Part shown: positions 24,414 to 34,459 of the stretch, in pieces
Layout: each line of letters begins with the position of its first letter
How positions within the stretch are numbered: the stretch's first letter is position 1
Origin: Adineta vaga
Lineage: Eukaryota > Rotifera
NCBI GenBank assembly: GCA_021613535.1
Contig: CP075493.1
Location: forward strand, 1,736,001-1,800,000
DNA length: 64,000 nt
Direction of reading: 5' to 3'
The notes under the pieces: model-generated
What the model was told of the DNA's origin: nothing
The model's database searches: none
What the model saw: the letters and a program-made list of their open reading frames with translations, nothing else
Made by a program: the position numbers and the translations under genes

Positions 24414-24718
24414 GATCATCAGATTGGGTTGGCTTTGGTTGCGATGAATCCAAGTTGGTATTCTAATTAAAAAAAGGTTTGTTTTGTTATGAAATAGTTT
24501 ATACATTCTAGTTTACCCTATTTGGATCCTACTGATCCATTTTTGCAACGAGTTGGAGTCGAATTACTAAATGAAGTAGGTTGAGTTCAAAGCATATGAT
24601 GATAAATCATCTTATTCAATTCTCTATTGAATCTGATAAGTTGGACAGTTACAGCACTGAATTTAACATCTCATTATTATGCTTGTGATTTGTTCAATGA
24701 AATGATACTACCAAACAG
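23801..24718 (+). pseudogene. NAGLU (alpha-N-acetylglucosaminidase) fragment A, middle part
   Basis: Lysosomal NAGLU removes terminal alpha-GlcNAc from heparan sulfate. This piece encodes the catalytic-domain segment corresponding to human ..NRYRYYQNVC through TFNEM: NLYRWYENPCTFSYS, VFWNFSQ, EYIYNK, FLRMGFPQNELDSYFTDPAF, GGPLSSSWHQSQFQL, GFMPRTAPS, DWVGFGCDES, YLPYLDPTDPF and DLFNEM. It is broken: a stop codon TAA stands where family members have Leu (IIPV-stop-QAFTGF), a 25 bp deletion relative to copy B removes an intron 5' part near 24135, and it starts abruptly at the block breakpoint. Its N-terminal part lies 3 kb downstream at 26757-27104 in the same direction, so the gene is also out of order. 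Confidence 0.8.
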
Positions 24719-24762
24719 GTAATGTATATTTATGTAATATCATGAAATATTTAATTCTTTTT

Positions 24763-24918
24763 TTTTTTATTTCTGGGTGATTCAATTCTTATTGCTCGAC
24801 AATTATTTAACAAATATCGTTTATCTCTACGTGACATTAATTTACCAAAAAGATCATCATCAAAAAATGGAATTTCTCTTAAATATAAGATCAATTGATC
24901 TAAACGAAACTTATACAT
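24763..24918 (-). pseudogene. Truncated copy of the conserved ORF seen intact at 59810-60109
   Basis: Starts ATG at 24918 and reads MYKFRLDQLILYLREIPFFD, then MSRRDKRYLLNNCRAIRIES. It is cut by the block boundary at about 24763. Not a family I recognise; the copy in block B has the longer reading frame. Confidence 0.4.
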
Positions 24919-25057
24919 TCCTTACTATTTGATTCCAATGAAACTTTCGCTTTTTCCTAAACATTGAATTTTCTATTTTATGATGATTATAGGAATAATA
25001 TCTTTTTATTTAAAATAAAATGAAATAGTGACATAGATTTTTTTCCAAAAAAATTCT

Positions 25058-25483
25058 TTAAGTTGATTGTCGAGTGGTTGTTTGTAGAGGAGCCGATGGA
25101 TTGTGTGTAAGGCGTTCATAATCAATGTTTTCCATCCAATCCTTGAATTTGATACATATTGCTCGAATGATCAATGGAGATACTGTATTTATTGATGTGA
25201 TATATAAGTACGAAACAATAACTACGATAGGTATTTGAGTTTTCAAATGATATGTGGAAGTTTCAGTATGATCAGATGTAGTAGAAGAGAAATATTTTAT
25301 GCAATCTTCGTATATAGTTGACTACATCTTACACATAATAGAACCCATACAAATGCCTAAAATACCTAAATAATAAATTGTATTGATATAGATTAACATA
25401 ATTCTGTCGAAGCTATAAAGTATACATTTCCAGGTATATTCACCTGTTATCTGAATAGCAGTAATAATACACACATAAAGCAT
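25058..25483 (-). pseudogene. Multi-pass membrane protein remnant, copy A, with in-frame TAG
   Basis: Reads on the minus strand from ATG 25483: MLYVCIITAIQITGEYTWKC, an amphipathic stretch, then hydrophobic IYYLGILGICMGSIMCKM, a TAG stop, then STIYEDCIKYFSS, hydrophobic TQIPIVVIVSYLYITSIN and a hydrophilic tail ending TTTRQST-stop. The frame resumes cleanly after the TAG, so this looks like a small tetraspan-like protein with a nonsense mutation, or with an intron I cannot see. The TAG is shared with copy B (59309 onward). No family assigned. Confidence 0.45.
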
Positions 25484-25662
25484 AGATATACTTTTTGAGA
25501 ACTAAAAGCGATTAGATATATCTAATATGTGACAATATATGTAATACGTTTATACAAGAGCATCATGCATTCTCAAGTTTTGTTATACAAAAAACAAAAA
25601 AGCAAAACAACACAACACCTTATAAAAGGATGGATCTTCTTACATTTTCTATACGGGCTTCA

Positions 25663-26490
25663 TCATAATGTTTTTTTATCATTAATATTCGAACTTGTAG
25701 ATTTGAATAGATCTATCATTGAAAAAGAATAACATAAACTCAAATTAACTAACACTCAGTAAGAGAATTATAAATTTTCACAATTATAACAATAGTGATG
25801 AACTTACTTGCAGCTGTAAATAACCATAACATGATCTTTGATCGAGATGAAGATGGTGATGGTGACGGAGATGGTGAAGGTTTACCATCTGAAACATAAA
25901 GAGAGAGTATATTCTAAAATCAAATATTTAGCTTCTCACTATAAGGATAGACTACCCAGGTCGACAAATCCGATATTGGATCCGATAGGACCCTATAGGA
26001 TCCAACGTTCCTACAAAACCCTATCGGATTCCTGGTGACGGATCTGTATTGGATTCTGCCAGTAAAATTTCCGTCGGAAGCTGCATATTTTATGAGCGTT
26101 CTTTTTAGCTATATTTTATTACGGCCTTATGCCCACCTATCGGATCCGTCGAAATCCGTTTTTTGGAAACTATAGGATCATGTGTTGGATCCGGATCCGA
26201 GTATCGGATTGATCGAACTGGGTACTTCATAGATGACATTTGAATCCCAGTCCCATGAATAGTTTCCATCAGCATTGAAAGGTATACTAAAAATAAAGTT
26301 GTCTCTTTCGATTATGTGAACATATTTATTTTACACAACACATATATCGATCAGAGTTATCGAATTTATATCGTATACTCAAAGCACCAGGAAATGTTTC
26401 TTTAAAATATCGACGATTAATGGTATTATCGGGCGATAACGCCAACATAATAATTTTATTTTCACGATCAGAAAATTGAACGACTCGCAT
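25663..26490 (-). pseudogene. TDP-43 N-terminal-domain-like gene, copy A, broken by element insertion
   Basis: Counterpart of the intact gene at 58452-59129. Exon 1 (start 26490) reads MRVVQFSDRENKIIML, then FKETFPGALSIRYKFDNSD. Exon 2 has SIPFNADGNYSWDWDSNVIYE and is then split by a 268 bp TIR element (25955-26222) with a TA duplication, so the coding exon is interrupted. The donor after exon 1 is also altered (ATATGTGTTGTG here against ATATGAG-GTGTGT in copy B). Exon 3 has an expanded Pro-Ser run (PSPSPSPSSSRSK). Exon 4 reaches the stop TGA at 25663. Very likely a pseudogene. Confidence 0.7.
25955..26222. mobile_element. Small TIR element (MITE-like), 268 bp, TA target duplication
   Basis: Ends are CCCAGGTCGA and, at the other side, TCGAACTGGG (inverse of CCCAGTTCGA). 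It is flanked by TA on both sides (25953-25954 and 26223-26224), and removing it with one TA restores the sequence seen in block B (GAAGTAGTC). The inside is built from degenerate GGATCC, CCGATA and CCTATAGG words. It encodes nothing. The shorter sister at 58637-58772 shares both ends but lacks about 130 bp near the middle. A 2 bp TA duplication suggests mobilisation by a Tc1/mariner-type transposase (inference). Confidence 0.75.
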
Positions 26491-26756
26491 GATGATCAAT
26501 AATTATATCTTAATGAATCTAAAAATGAGATAATCATACAACATAGACATAGTTTTAGTTATTTAACGGGTTATAACTATATATCAATCGTCGGGTCAGA
26601 ATCACGGAGTCAGAACAAAGAAAAAAATGCCGATTACAACTGGTAAAAGCGACACCTAATCATAAATTTTGTAAATGCCATACGTAGAGCAAGAACTAAC
26701 AATAGCTTCCATTTATACACTGACGTCTATATACACTAGGTTAGAAATTACCGCCC

Positions 26757-27104
26757 TATATTCATTTTCTCTTTCCAAACTGTTTCTGATTTAATATCAA
26801 GAATATTGGATGGAGCTGTAGCCGCAAAACGTTTTGAAATCGTAGTTAATGCAAATTTAGCGGTTAATGGCAAAGATGTTTTTGAAATTTTTAATGGATC
26901 AACATCATGTTCAATACGTATATCTGCATCGACAAGTCTAGCTGCAGCTTGGGGTTTCAATTACTATTTAAAATATGTAGCAGATGGTTCAGGTACTAAA
27001 TAATAAATGTGTCACTTGAAAAATATTCATTTATTTCCTTCTATAATTTACTGGTCAGGTAAGAATAATTGGATGAATGGTTCTAATTAGTTTCAGTACG
27101 TGAT
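26757..27104 (+). pseudogene. NAGLU N-terminal fragment A
   Basis: Encodes the N-terminal NAGLU domain: QTVSDLISRILDGAVAAKRF, EIVVNANLAVNGKDVFEIFN, CSIRISASTSLAAAWGFNYY and LKYVADGSG. This corresponds to human ..RLLGPGPAADFSVSV...RGSTGVAAAAGLHRYL. It then has intron, 12-nt micro-exon, intron, and VR before homology stops at 27104. The remainder of the gene is not downstream but at 23801-24718. No signal peptide or start is evident on the left, so the 5' exon may be missing. Confidence 0.75.
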
Positions 27105-27378
27105 ATCAAATATTAGCATTCACAATGTTTGCTTTGTTCGACACGAATACATAATTCAATGAATTTTTCAATTTGGTGAATAAAATTTCTGTAGGACATT
27201 GAATTGACGAGAAAAAGATATTCTATCTATAAAGCGTTTGCGAATTCAAAATTTTCAGTTTAATTTCACGTCAAATACATGATTTGCGTTGCTTCAAAAG
27301 ATTTTCATTTTATGTGATAAGACAAAAATTTTTGTTCTTTATTTATTTATATATATATATAAATAAAACAAATTATTT

Positions 27379-28904
27379 TTACGATGAACAAGCACAAGAT
27401 GCTGCATGTTCAGCTGAATATACAAATGCTTCCGTAGCTAATACCGGATGTTGTTCAACTAATAAACGCCAATCATCTGTTTCGATGACTTGAAGAATAT
27501 TTCGCATAATAAAATTTAAAATACGTTTTTTCAATTCATGTGCATTGTGTAAATCAGCAACAATAAAAAGCATTGTACAATTAGATATCGATAATGAATT
27601 GATCATAATTAATTCTGCTTTTTGCTTCAAAAATTCTAATTGATATTTATCAGCAGCTTTGAATATTTCTATGGCATTATGTTCGTTGATATCTTCAACA
27701 TTTGAAGTGTAAATATATTCAAGTAAACAACGCACAGTTTCAGGTTGTAAATCAGTTATTTCAATTGATGAATTTTGATCTTCCAACATTGAATGAGAAA
27801 ACATTGCAGCAAATACTGGACTACGAGCCTAAACACGTAAGATGAAGAAAATGAACATATATTTTACAACTATTGTTCACATCATAGAATTGTTATATCT
27901 TTACTTACACTTAATATGCTTCGATGAACATAAAATGTCATTGTTGTAGATGTTGACGGAGTTGCTAATGCTGTTGATGTTGTTTCATCTGATGATTCAC
28001 CTGCTCCGTTACTTCCTCCTGAATTTGTACTATATCGTTTTCGTTTTATTCGACTGTTATTTCTTTTCGGCACTGATGTTGATGATGATGGTATATCTGA
28101 TGATCTATTTTCATAGGTCATGTTATTGAATTGTTCTGGTCGAACAATAATCGTAACATCATAACAACCGTCTTTCCTTGATGTTAATAATGAACCAAAA
28201 TGTGTGGATAATGACATCAAACTTTCGCATGTATTCTTTTTTTCTTCATGAATTATTGATGATGAAGATTCTCCAACAATAATAACACGAGCAAAAATTT
28301 TTAAACTTTGATCAGAATTTAATAGTTCAGATTTACGTTGTGTGGTCAATACCATACGCATTAAATATTCAGAATAACCCCAATCACCACCTGTAGGAAA
28401 TACATGATAAGGAGTTTTTCGTACAATATGAAATTCTCCACGACTATTAATTAAAGAAAATTCCGCTTTAGCTAATAGATCTGAACGACCACGAACATAT
28501 TTCACAAATAAACTAATATATTCAACTGACTTTTCATTGACACCTTTAGGATATAATTTTAAACACCAACTGAAAAACAAAGAAAAACTAGTTAATTCGA
28601 AAAATATAGAAAAAACGAATTTCTTTACCTTGTATCCGTATGGGGACCAAATGTGGGTGAAAAATATGAACTGAATAGAACACGAGGTGATTGAGGGTCA
28701 TCTATATCAATATCAAATAGAATAAAATAATGAGAAGAAAATAAAAACTCATAATAAACCTAAATATGATTGAAAATGATCAATTGTCCACAAATGTGTA
28801 AATGAAACAACTTTTCGATCAGTTAAACAAATTGAATGCGGAGGATTGGCTGAAAGTGGACGATTGCCACGAAAGTTTGAACGTTCAGTATTGCTGTTCG
28901 ACAT
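27379..28904 (-). CDS. SPOP-like MATH-BTB substrate adaptor
   Basis: Adaptor-type protein for cullin-3 ubiquitin ligases. Four or more exons; the start MSNSNTERSNFRGNRPLS is at 28904. MATH (TRAF-like) domain: VSFTHLWTIDHFQSYLG, SWCLKLYPKG, EYISLFVKYV, AEFSLINSRGE and GYSEYLMRM. BTB domain: DGCYDVTIIV.. FYVHRSILS, ARSPVFAAMFSHSMLED, VRCLLEYIYTS, AADKYQLEFLKQKAE and a BACK-like helix end. An unusual Ser/Asn/basic insert of about 60 residues (SSSTSVPKRNNSRIKRKRYS) sits inside the BTB domain between the DVTI strand and the YVHR helix; it could act as a nuclear localisation signal. Substrates cannot be predicted. Ends ACSS-stop at 27379. Confidence 0.87.
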
Positions 28905-30238
28905 TGACTTGACTGTATGATGATTGACAGAACATAGACAAATAAAAAAGTAAACACATTATTTCTTATTGGTCGATAATAATCGACCAATGACGGTCAC
29001 ATTCTTACTGCAAAATGCAAATGTAAAAAAATCTTTCTAAGGTCGATTCGGTCTAACGAAGAGTAATTTGCATATGTATGTTTCATTAGAAATGTATTAG
29101 AAAAGGCTCAATCCTTCTTTGTATATTGTAATATCCAGCCAGAAAGGTGTTTGATAAATTTCGATTAAATGAGAATGAACAAAAGCAAATAAAAGATTTT
29201 ATGTCTTGAAAAGATTGTATATTATTCAAGCACATAAGTATTCATCAATAAACAATTTCCATTATTTAGAAGTACTGGAAGAAACATATCAGCATTTAGT
29301 CTTCCAATTCCAACTGATGAATATATCTTTAATGTGAACTATACAATGTTCGGGATTACTCTCCATGTTTCTTAGTATTGGAAACAACACGAAAACTTGT
29401 GAAACACGTAGCCAATAATTTTCTTTCGATTTCAGCACATTATTAGGATGCAAAATATTCAAAACAAGAAATCACCATTATTAAGTCATTGAGATATCGT
29501 TGTTGAAAAACTTGAAAGGATCAAAAATGTTCTCGTAATCAAAAGAAGTCAAATCTTCAACAATATCAAAGTATTGTTTCTCTTTTAATTAAAATTTTAA
29601 TAGAGAATTTTTCTTTCTTGTTCAAAAGTATTGCACATTATAATATGGCACTAACAAATAAATCATTTCTTGATTTGATTGATGATCCACAGGAAAAAAT
29701 TAGCAATAAATGTTCAATATCTATCGAACCGATTAAATGACCTTTGAAAAAAAGACCAAAAGATTGTTTTCTGTCAAATAAAAGATGAATATGATCATCA
29801 ATAGAAATGTTTGGATCATGATAAATTAGACGATGACGAATTTAGAAAATTTCTTTTAAAAGTAGTTATGATCAATAATCAGTAAAAGCTATAGAGAAGT
29901 TTGCTTTCAATAAATACAAAAACAAACAAAAATTCACACCAATTTCAGAACTTCTGGGACTAGGACATCTTTTATACGTAACGTAATTCAATGGTATGGG
30001 AATAAAAAGAAGAAAGAACTTCAATGATCGACTAGATCAAGACAAACAAGGGAATGAAAGGAAATATATAATTGGTTATTCGAAAGTGACGAATAAATAC
30101 ATTGCGAGATGACATTCCATAAGTCAAATAGGAACGAATAAAAAACGGTCTTCATAATACACACAGCCGTCGATAGTCTGATTATTTATTCTCTCTGAGT
30201 ATTATTTCAAATGTAAAAGAAAATTTAAAAAAAACAGA
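28905..30238. other. Intergenic between divergent MATH-BTB and PPxY genes
   Basis: About 1.3 kb. A short reading at about 29645-29740 (MALTNKSFLDLIDDP, then a stop and further open sequence) and another near 29290-29370 (SLPIPTDEYIFNVNY) look like decayed coding sequence but match nothing I know. Both ends should hold promoters. Confidence 0.4.
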
Positions 30239-31378
30239 ATGGATGCAATTCACATTATAATGGCAACATCGACATCTGCCAATCCACACAATACACCAAA
30301 TGAACGTATCGAAAATATTGTGAGAAAAAGAAAGATATCGGCTATTACATTTCTAAGTTCGTTTCCAATGAAAATTTATTATTTGTTTTAAACAAAAAAA
30401 GTACTTTTCTTTTCTAGTTTTCGGAATTCTCCTAATTATCGCCGGTTCATTATTAGCATCATTCGAAAGTCAAAGATTTTCGGTTTCATTCATTGTTTTC
30501 GGGTATTATTTCATCTAACTATCATAAAAAAATATCTTTGTTACATTTTAATAGTATCATTGGAATTGTATTTGCTTTCATGTATTGGATATCAGCTGAA
30601 AAGATTTTAATTGCAGCACGAAAATACAATGCAGATAGAATGAGAGTAAAATTCATTCGATTTATTTATATATGTCATAGTAAATGAAAATATCATAATG
30701 ATATTTAGGAAATACAATTACAAGCTCACAATCCCGGTGCTTTTATTTCAGAAAATGCAAATCATAGGTACATTGTCTTCAAAAAATAACTAAGCTAGCA
30801 TTCATTAAGAATATGTTTTTCTAGGAATCTTGAACGATATAGTACTACAACTCGTACTGGTTTACCAAGTTATGAACAAAGTGTTTCTCCTCATATAGGT
30901 AAATATCGGTCGATTGGAAAAATCGTTTAACAGAAATCAGAATCTTCGAATAAGAGAAAATGCAACAATATTAACCTTCCATTACAATAAGATTAGAATT
31001 AGTAGATTATTGATAAAGATAAACAACAAATAGTTGTCGAATGACGAGAACATAATTAACTTCGATAATTCTCATTTCTATAAGTTAATGAATACTAAGG
31101 AAATTTCTAAAATTGAATATAAATCGTCGATTTTCACATATATTCGATAGTAGTATTGACATTTCAATGTCTCAAAAACCTATTTCTATGTTTTAATAAT
31201 TTCAGAAATTCCACCTCCATATGAAGAAGCAATCAAAATAAAATCATCTAGTCCTACGAATGCTAATTCTAGTCAATCATCTTCATCACCCATCCCAATT
31301 AACTCAATTTCACTATCAGTTGATCAAGCTACCAATGCATCTTCCACATCTCAAGAAATATCAACTCAAATTCAATAA
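30239..31378 (+). CDS. Two-TM protein with cytoplasmic PPxY/PSY motifs (NEDD4-type WW ligand candidate)
   Basis: 199 residues in six exons (30239-30356, 30418-30502, 30555-30645, 30709-30767, 30825-30898, 31206-31378; sum divisible by three). The first intron uses the unusual donor GTTCGT. Two hydrophobic segments, IFGILLIIAGSLLASF and FIVFGIIGIVFAFMYW, are joined by a very short loop (ESQRFSV). The tail carries LPSYEQSV and EIPPPYEEA, a PPxY motif of the kind bound by WW domains of NEDD4-family ubiquitin ligases. The C-terminus is Ser/Thr/Asn-rich. Layout resembles small PPxY membrane adaptors involved in trafficking, but no orthologue can be named. Confidence 0.72.
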
Positions 31379-31677
31379 TTCATCCATGTTGCTATATATT
31401 TTTTTTTGTGTCTTAATACATCTCTCAATCTTTACTATTTTTCTATTCTATTCTCATATTTGAAGAGAATGATCTAGTTTATTGGTTCTTTCTTCTTTTT
31501 CTATATTCAGCTCAATCATTGTTTTCTTTTTTTTGTATGAATGATCGATCAAATATACTAATGAAATAAAGTATGTGTAGCAATTGTGTGAATATCTAGT
31601 CGATATAATTCTTAGTTTTTTTTAAAATTTTCAACAAGAATTGTTTTTGCCTCAATGTTTTCTTTGATTGTTCAGGA
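31379..31677. promoter_or_regulatory. Short gap between PPxY gene and mitochondrial carrier
   Basis: 299 bp between two plus-strand genes. It contains AATAAAG near 31562-31570 as a possible polyadenylation signal. It ends in a pyrimidine tract and TTCAG directly two bases before the carrier ATG, an arrangement expected for a trans-splice acceptor. Confidence 0.4.
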
Positions 31678-32753
31678 ATGAATAAGAGTGTGCAGAGTCC
31701 AAATGATGAACCACAACTACTTTGGTTAAGACACTTCTTTGCTGGTGTCTGCGCCGGTGGTGTCAGTCGAACATGTACTGCTCCGATCGATCGTTTACGA
31801 ACTTTTTTTCAAGGTATTTCTTTTCACTTTTTTATAGTTTTTTTTTCATTATTTGAATGTTTTATTCTTTAGTTTATGGTCTTGATACACATGGACGAAT
31901 GACAATTGGTTCGACATTTATTTCAATGATCAAAGAAGGTGGTATTCGATCATTATGGCGTGGAAATTTAATGAATGTAATTAAAGTTTCACCTGAAACT
32001 GGTATAAGATTAATGTCATACGAAGCATTCAAACGCTTACTTGGACAAACGGCAACACATGAAGTAAATATTTTCCAAAAGTTTCTTTGCGGTTCAACAG
32101 CTGGTTTTACTGCTAGTGTATTGATTTATCCTATGAAAACAATCAAAGTAATAAATCCTGAAAAAGTTTTCCTTTCATATCAATAAAAGCAATCGTTTCT
32201 TTTCATTTAGACTCGTTTAACAATACGTAAAACCAACGAATATAAATCAATTGTAGATTGTATTTCAAAGATCTATCGAGGAGAAGGTTTACGAGCATTC
32301 TATAAAGGTTTGTTAGAAGAAGAAAAAACCCACCAAATTCGTTTCTGAATTACTTTCTTTTTGATAATATTTTTAGGATTATTACCAAGTGCACTAGCTA
32401 TTCTTCCGGCTAGTGGTATTGATCTTGCATTATATGAAACTTTAAAACGACAACTAGAAGCATATCATGGTTATGCAACGAATCCAATTGAAAAACTTAT
32501 TCTTGGTAATGTATCTAATGGTATTAGTCAATTTTTTATTTATCCATTATTAAATGTTCGAACACGACTTCAATCAAATGTGGATCGAACTGATACAATG
32601 ACACAGATTTTAAAACGTTTATGGACACATCACGGACTTCGAGGTCTTTATAATGGATTTTCCTTACATATGTTACGTTTAGCACCATCAAGTGGTATAT
32701 CATTTCTAACATTTGAATATATTAGTAAATTATTAGGTGCTAAAGCTTTGTAG
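31678..32753 (+). CDS. Mitochondrial solute carrier, SCaMC (ATP-Mg/phosphate)-like, no EF-hands
   Basis: Inner-membrane carrier of 294 residues in four exons (31678-31813, 31873-32147, 32211-32307, 32377-32753). All three SLC25 signatures are present: APIDRLRTFF, YPMKTIKTRL and YPLLNVRTRLQ, each followed by the GxxxLWRGN / EGLRAFYKG / HGLRGLYNGF block. Helix pieces NVIKVSPETGIRLMSYEAFK and LPASGIDLALYETLK are typical of ATP-Mg/Pi carriers (SLC25A23/24/25/41). The long N-terminal EF-hand domain of calcium-regulated members is absent: the carrier domain begins about 17 residues from the start, like SLC25A41. TTCAG stands two bases before ATG, a candidate trans-splice acceptor. Confidence 0.88.
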
Positions 32754-33232
32754 TAACAAAAGTCAATTCTAATAGGATATCTATTTGTGTATGTGTGTGC
32801 ATATGTATCTGAATCGATGTGTATAGGATAAAATTGCATTCTTGTTTACTGTTCACATATACTTCTGTAAGACGAAAATACTTTGTTTTCGTTTTTGTAT
32901 CCTGTCTTCCATGACTTTAAAAGAAATATTAACGAATAAAATATAAAACGATTGTGATATAAATTCATCTTGAAGAAAAGAAATCAAACAAGATCATTCA
33001 TAAATATCAATGAATTCTTTTCTATTAACATATCTTTACAGATATAATACAGAGAACAAAACAATAATAATTTTCTTCTTATAGACACATTGAATTAGAA
33101 GAATAGATATCAAATATCAATCAACATATGTATATAAACACATCTGCTAACTATAAACATATTCTTTCTAAACAGACGATAGTCTATAGTCTTCCAACAT
33201 GTTTCTATATCAATAACAATCTTGATATTAAA
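32754..33232. other. Intergenic, 3' of carrier and 5' of small secreted protein gene
   Basis: AT-rich; an (GT)n-like stretch near 32787-32802 and AATAAA near 32934. No other feature. Confidence 0.4.
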
Positions 33233-33867
33233 ATGCCTTTCATTTCAATTCTTATTATTATTCTAATCAAATTTAATCTATCCATGATTCATAATTGTTT
33301 TTCGATGGGTGAGAATTGCAACATCACTATTTTTGGATCAAATGAAATTTTTTTCAAATACAATTTAATCATTATCTTTAGTTCTTCCATCATCAATCAA
33401 TTCCAATACTACACATATTTTACATATACGTATACGTAATTCTTCTATTGAAACAATTGTTAATGAAAAACAATTAAATTTCATTGAAAAACAATTACAA
33501 TTAAAGAAAATAACATATCAACGAATAGAAGATGAACATAATAGTATCACTATGATCATTGGACCTTTTCTTAAACTAACAAATTCATCAATATCATTCA
33601 ATGTAACCAAACAAATGATACTTAAAAATGATTTAGATAATCAAACAACTATTCGAATAGATCTCAATGAAGGTCGATCGACATCTGATCAAGGTATATC
33701 TGTTCTTTTTCTCTCTCCTGCATTATCAATGATTCGAATTTAACTTTCTAGAATCTTACGATTTTCGTCATTGTCTTGAATTATGTGAAATTTATGAAGA
33801 TGAAGAATTTAAACCCGATCATAATTGTATTCGAAGAAAATGTTTAGAAGATATTACAGGAATTTAA
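33233..33867 (+). CDS. Small secreted protein with C-terminal cysteine motif, unrecognised
   Basis: Three exons, 33233-33308, 33382-33693 and 33752-33867, give 167 residues. Residues 1-24 form a signal peptide (MPFISILIIILIKFNLSM). The body is rich in Asn/Ile with several N-glycan sites (NTT, NSS, NVT, NQT) and charged coiled segments (NEKQLNFIEKQLQL). The end carries HCLELCEIYEDE and HNCIRRKCLEDITGI, spacing C-x3-C ... C-x4-C, which could form two disulfides. Downstream an open, Cys-containing reading to about 34007 lies in another frame and could be an alternative 3' end. No family recognised. Confidence 0.55.
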
Positions 33868-34459
33868 TAGCAAATCCAGATCCATTCCTTTTTCTTTCAT
33901 CTTCTAACAAAAATTGTAGAGAAAATCTTTGTGTTTTTTCTTCTTCTTCTTCTTCTCTTCAATACGAATCGAACTGTTTTTGTAAGAAAGCGATCGTATA
34001 CATGATCTAATTGTTTTAACTTTGAAAAGAAAATAACTTAACTATTTGACGAAATTTATTTTAACTAAGAAACAAAATCATTTTCTATTGTATACAGTTG
34101 TTAAAAAACACTGACCTCCAGGGATGTCATCGTCAAAACAAGTTTTTCTCTTAAGATATAGAAACAAAAAATTGATTTAACTATTTCATTCGAAATGAAA
34201 TCTTCGACTATTTATCAACGCAATTGATATTCAAATAAATAATTTTGCATTCAAGATCCACAAGTAATAATATTCAAAACTGCACTGAGAAAATAAAACA
34301 AACTTTCATACGTCTGTTCACTATTTACTTTCTTTTTCTTCTTCTTTTTAACAGACTATTTGTTTATTTTTGTAAAAAGCACATATAAAGACACTTGAAA
34401 ATTCTTTTGAATACAATCATTTTCTTTTCACATTTACAGTTTGCGCAATCAAAGACATT
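33868..34459. other. Intergenic
   Basis: AT-rich. The right end finishes with a pyrimidine-rich tract and TTTACAG before the leader of the next gene, a possible trans-splice acceptor near 34439. Confidence 0.4.

Larger units (their letters stand above)
24763..27104 (+). repeat. Duplicated block A, segment Z (inverted copy at 57724-59967)
   Basis: Matches 57724-59967 in reverse orientation over its length, with small indels and different small-element insertions in the two copies. It begins in a T-run at about 24763 directly after NAGLU segment X and ends at TACGTGA (27104) inside the NAGLU gene. In block B segment Z is followed by segment X after only 3 nt; here X precedes Z. Block A is therefore a circular permutation of block B. 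Confidence 0.85.

Noticed and set aside
25529-25732. 67-codon ORF conserved in both duplicate copies (also 59060-59263)
   Set aside because: Conservation follows simply from the duplication; it lies antisense to the last exon and 3' flank of the TDP-43-N-like gene and has no known motif.
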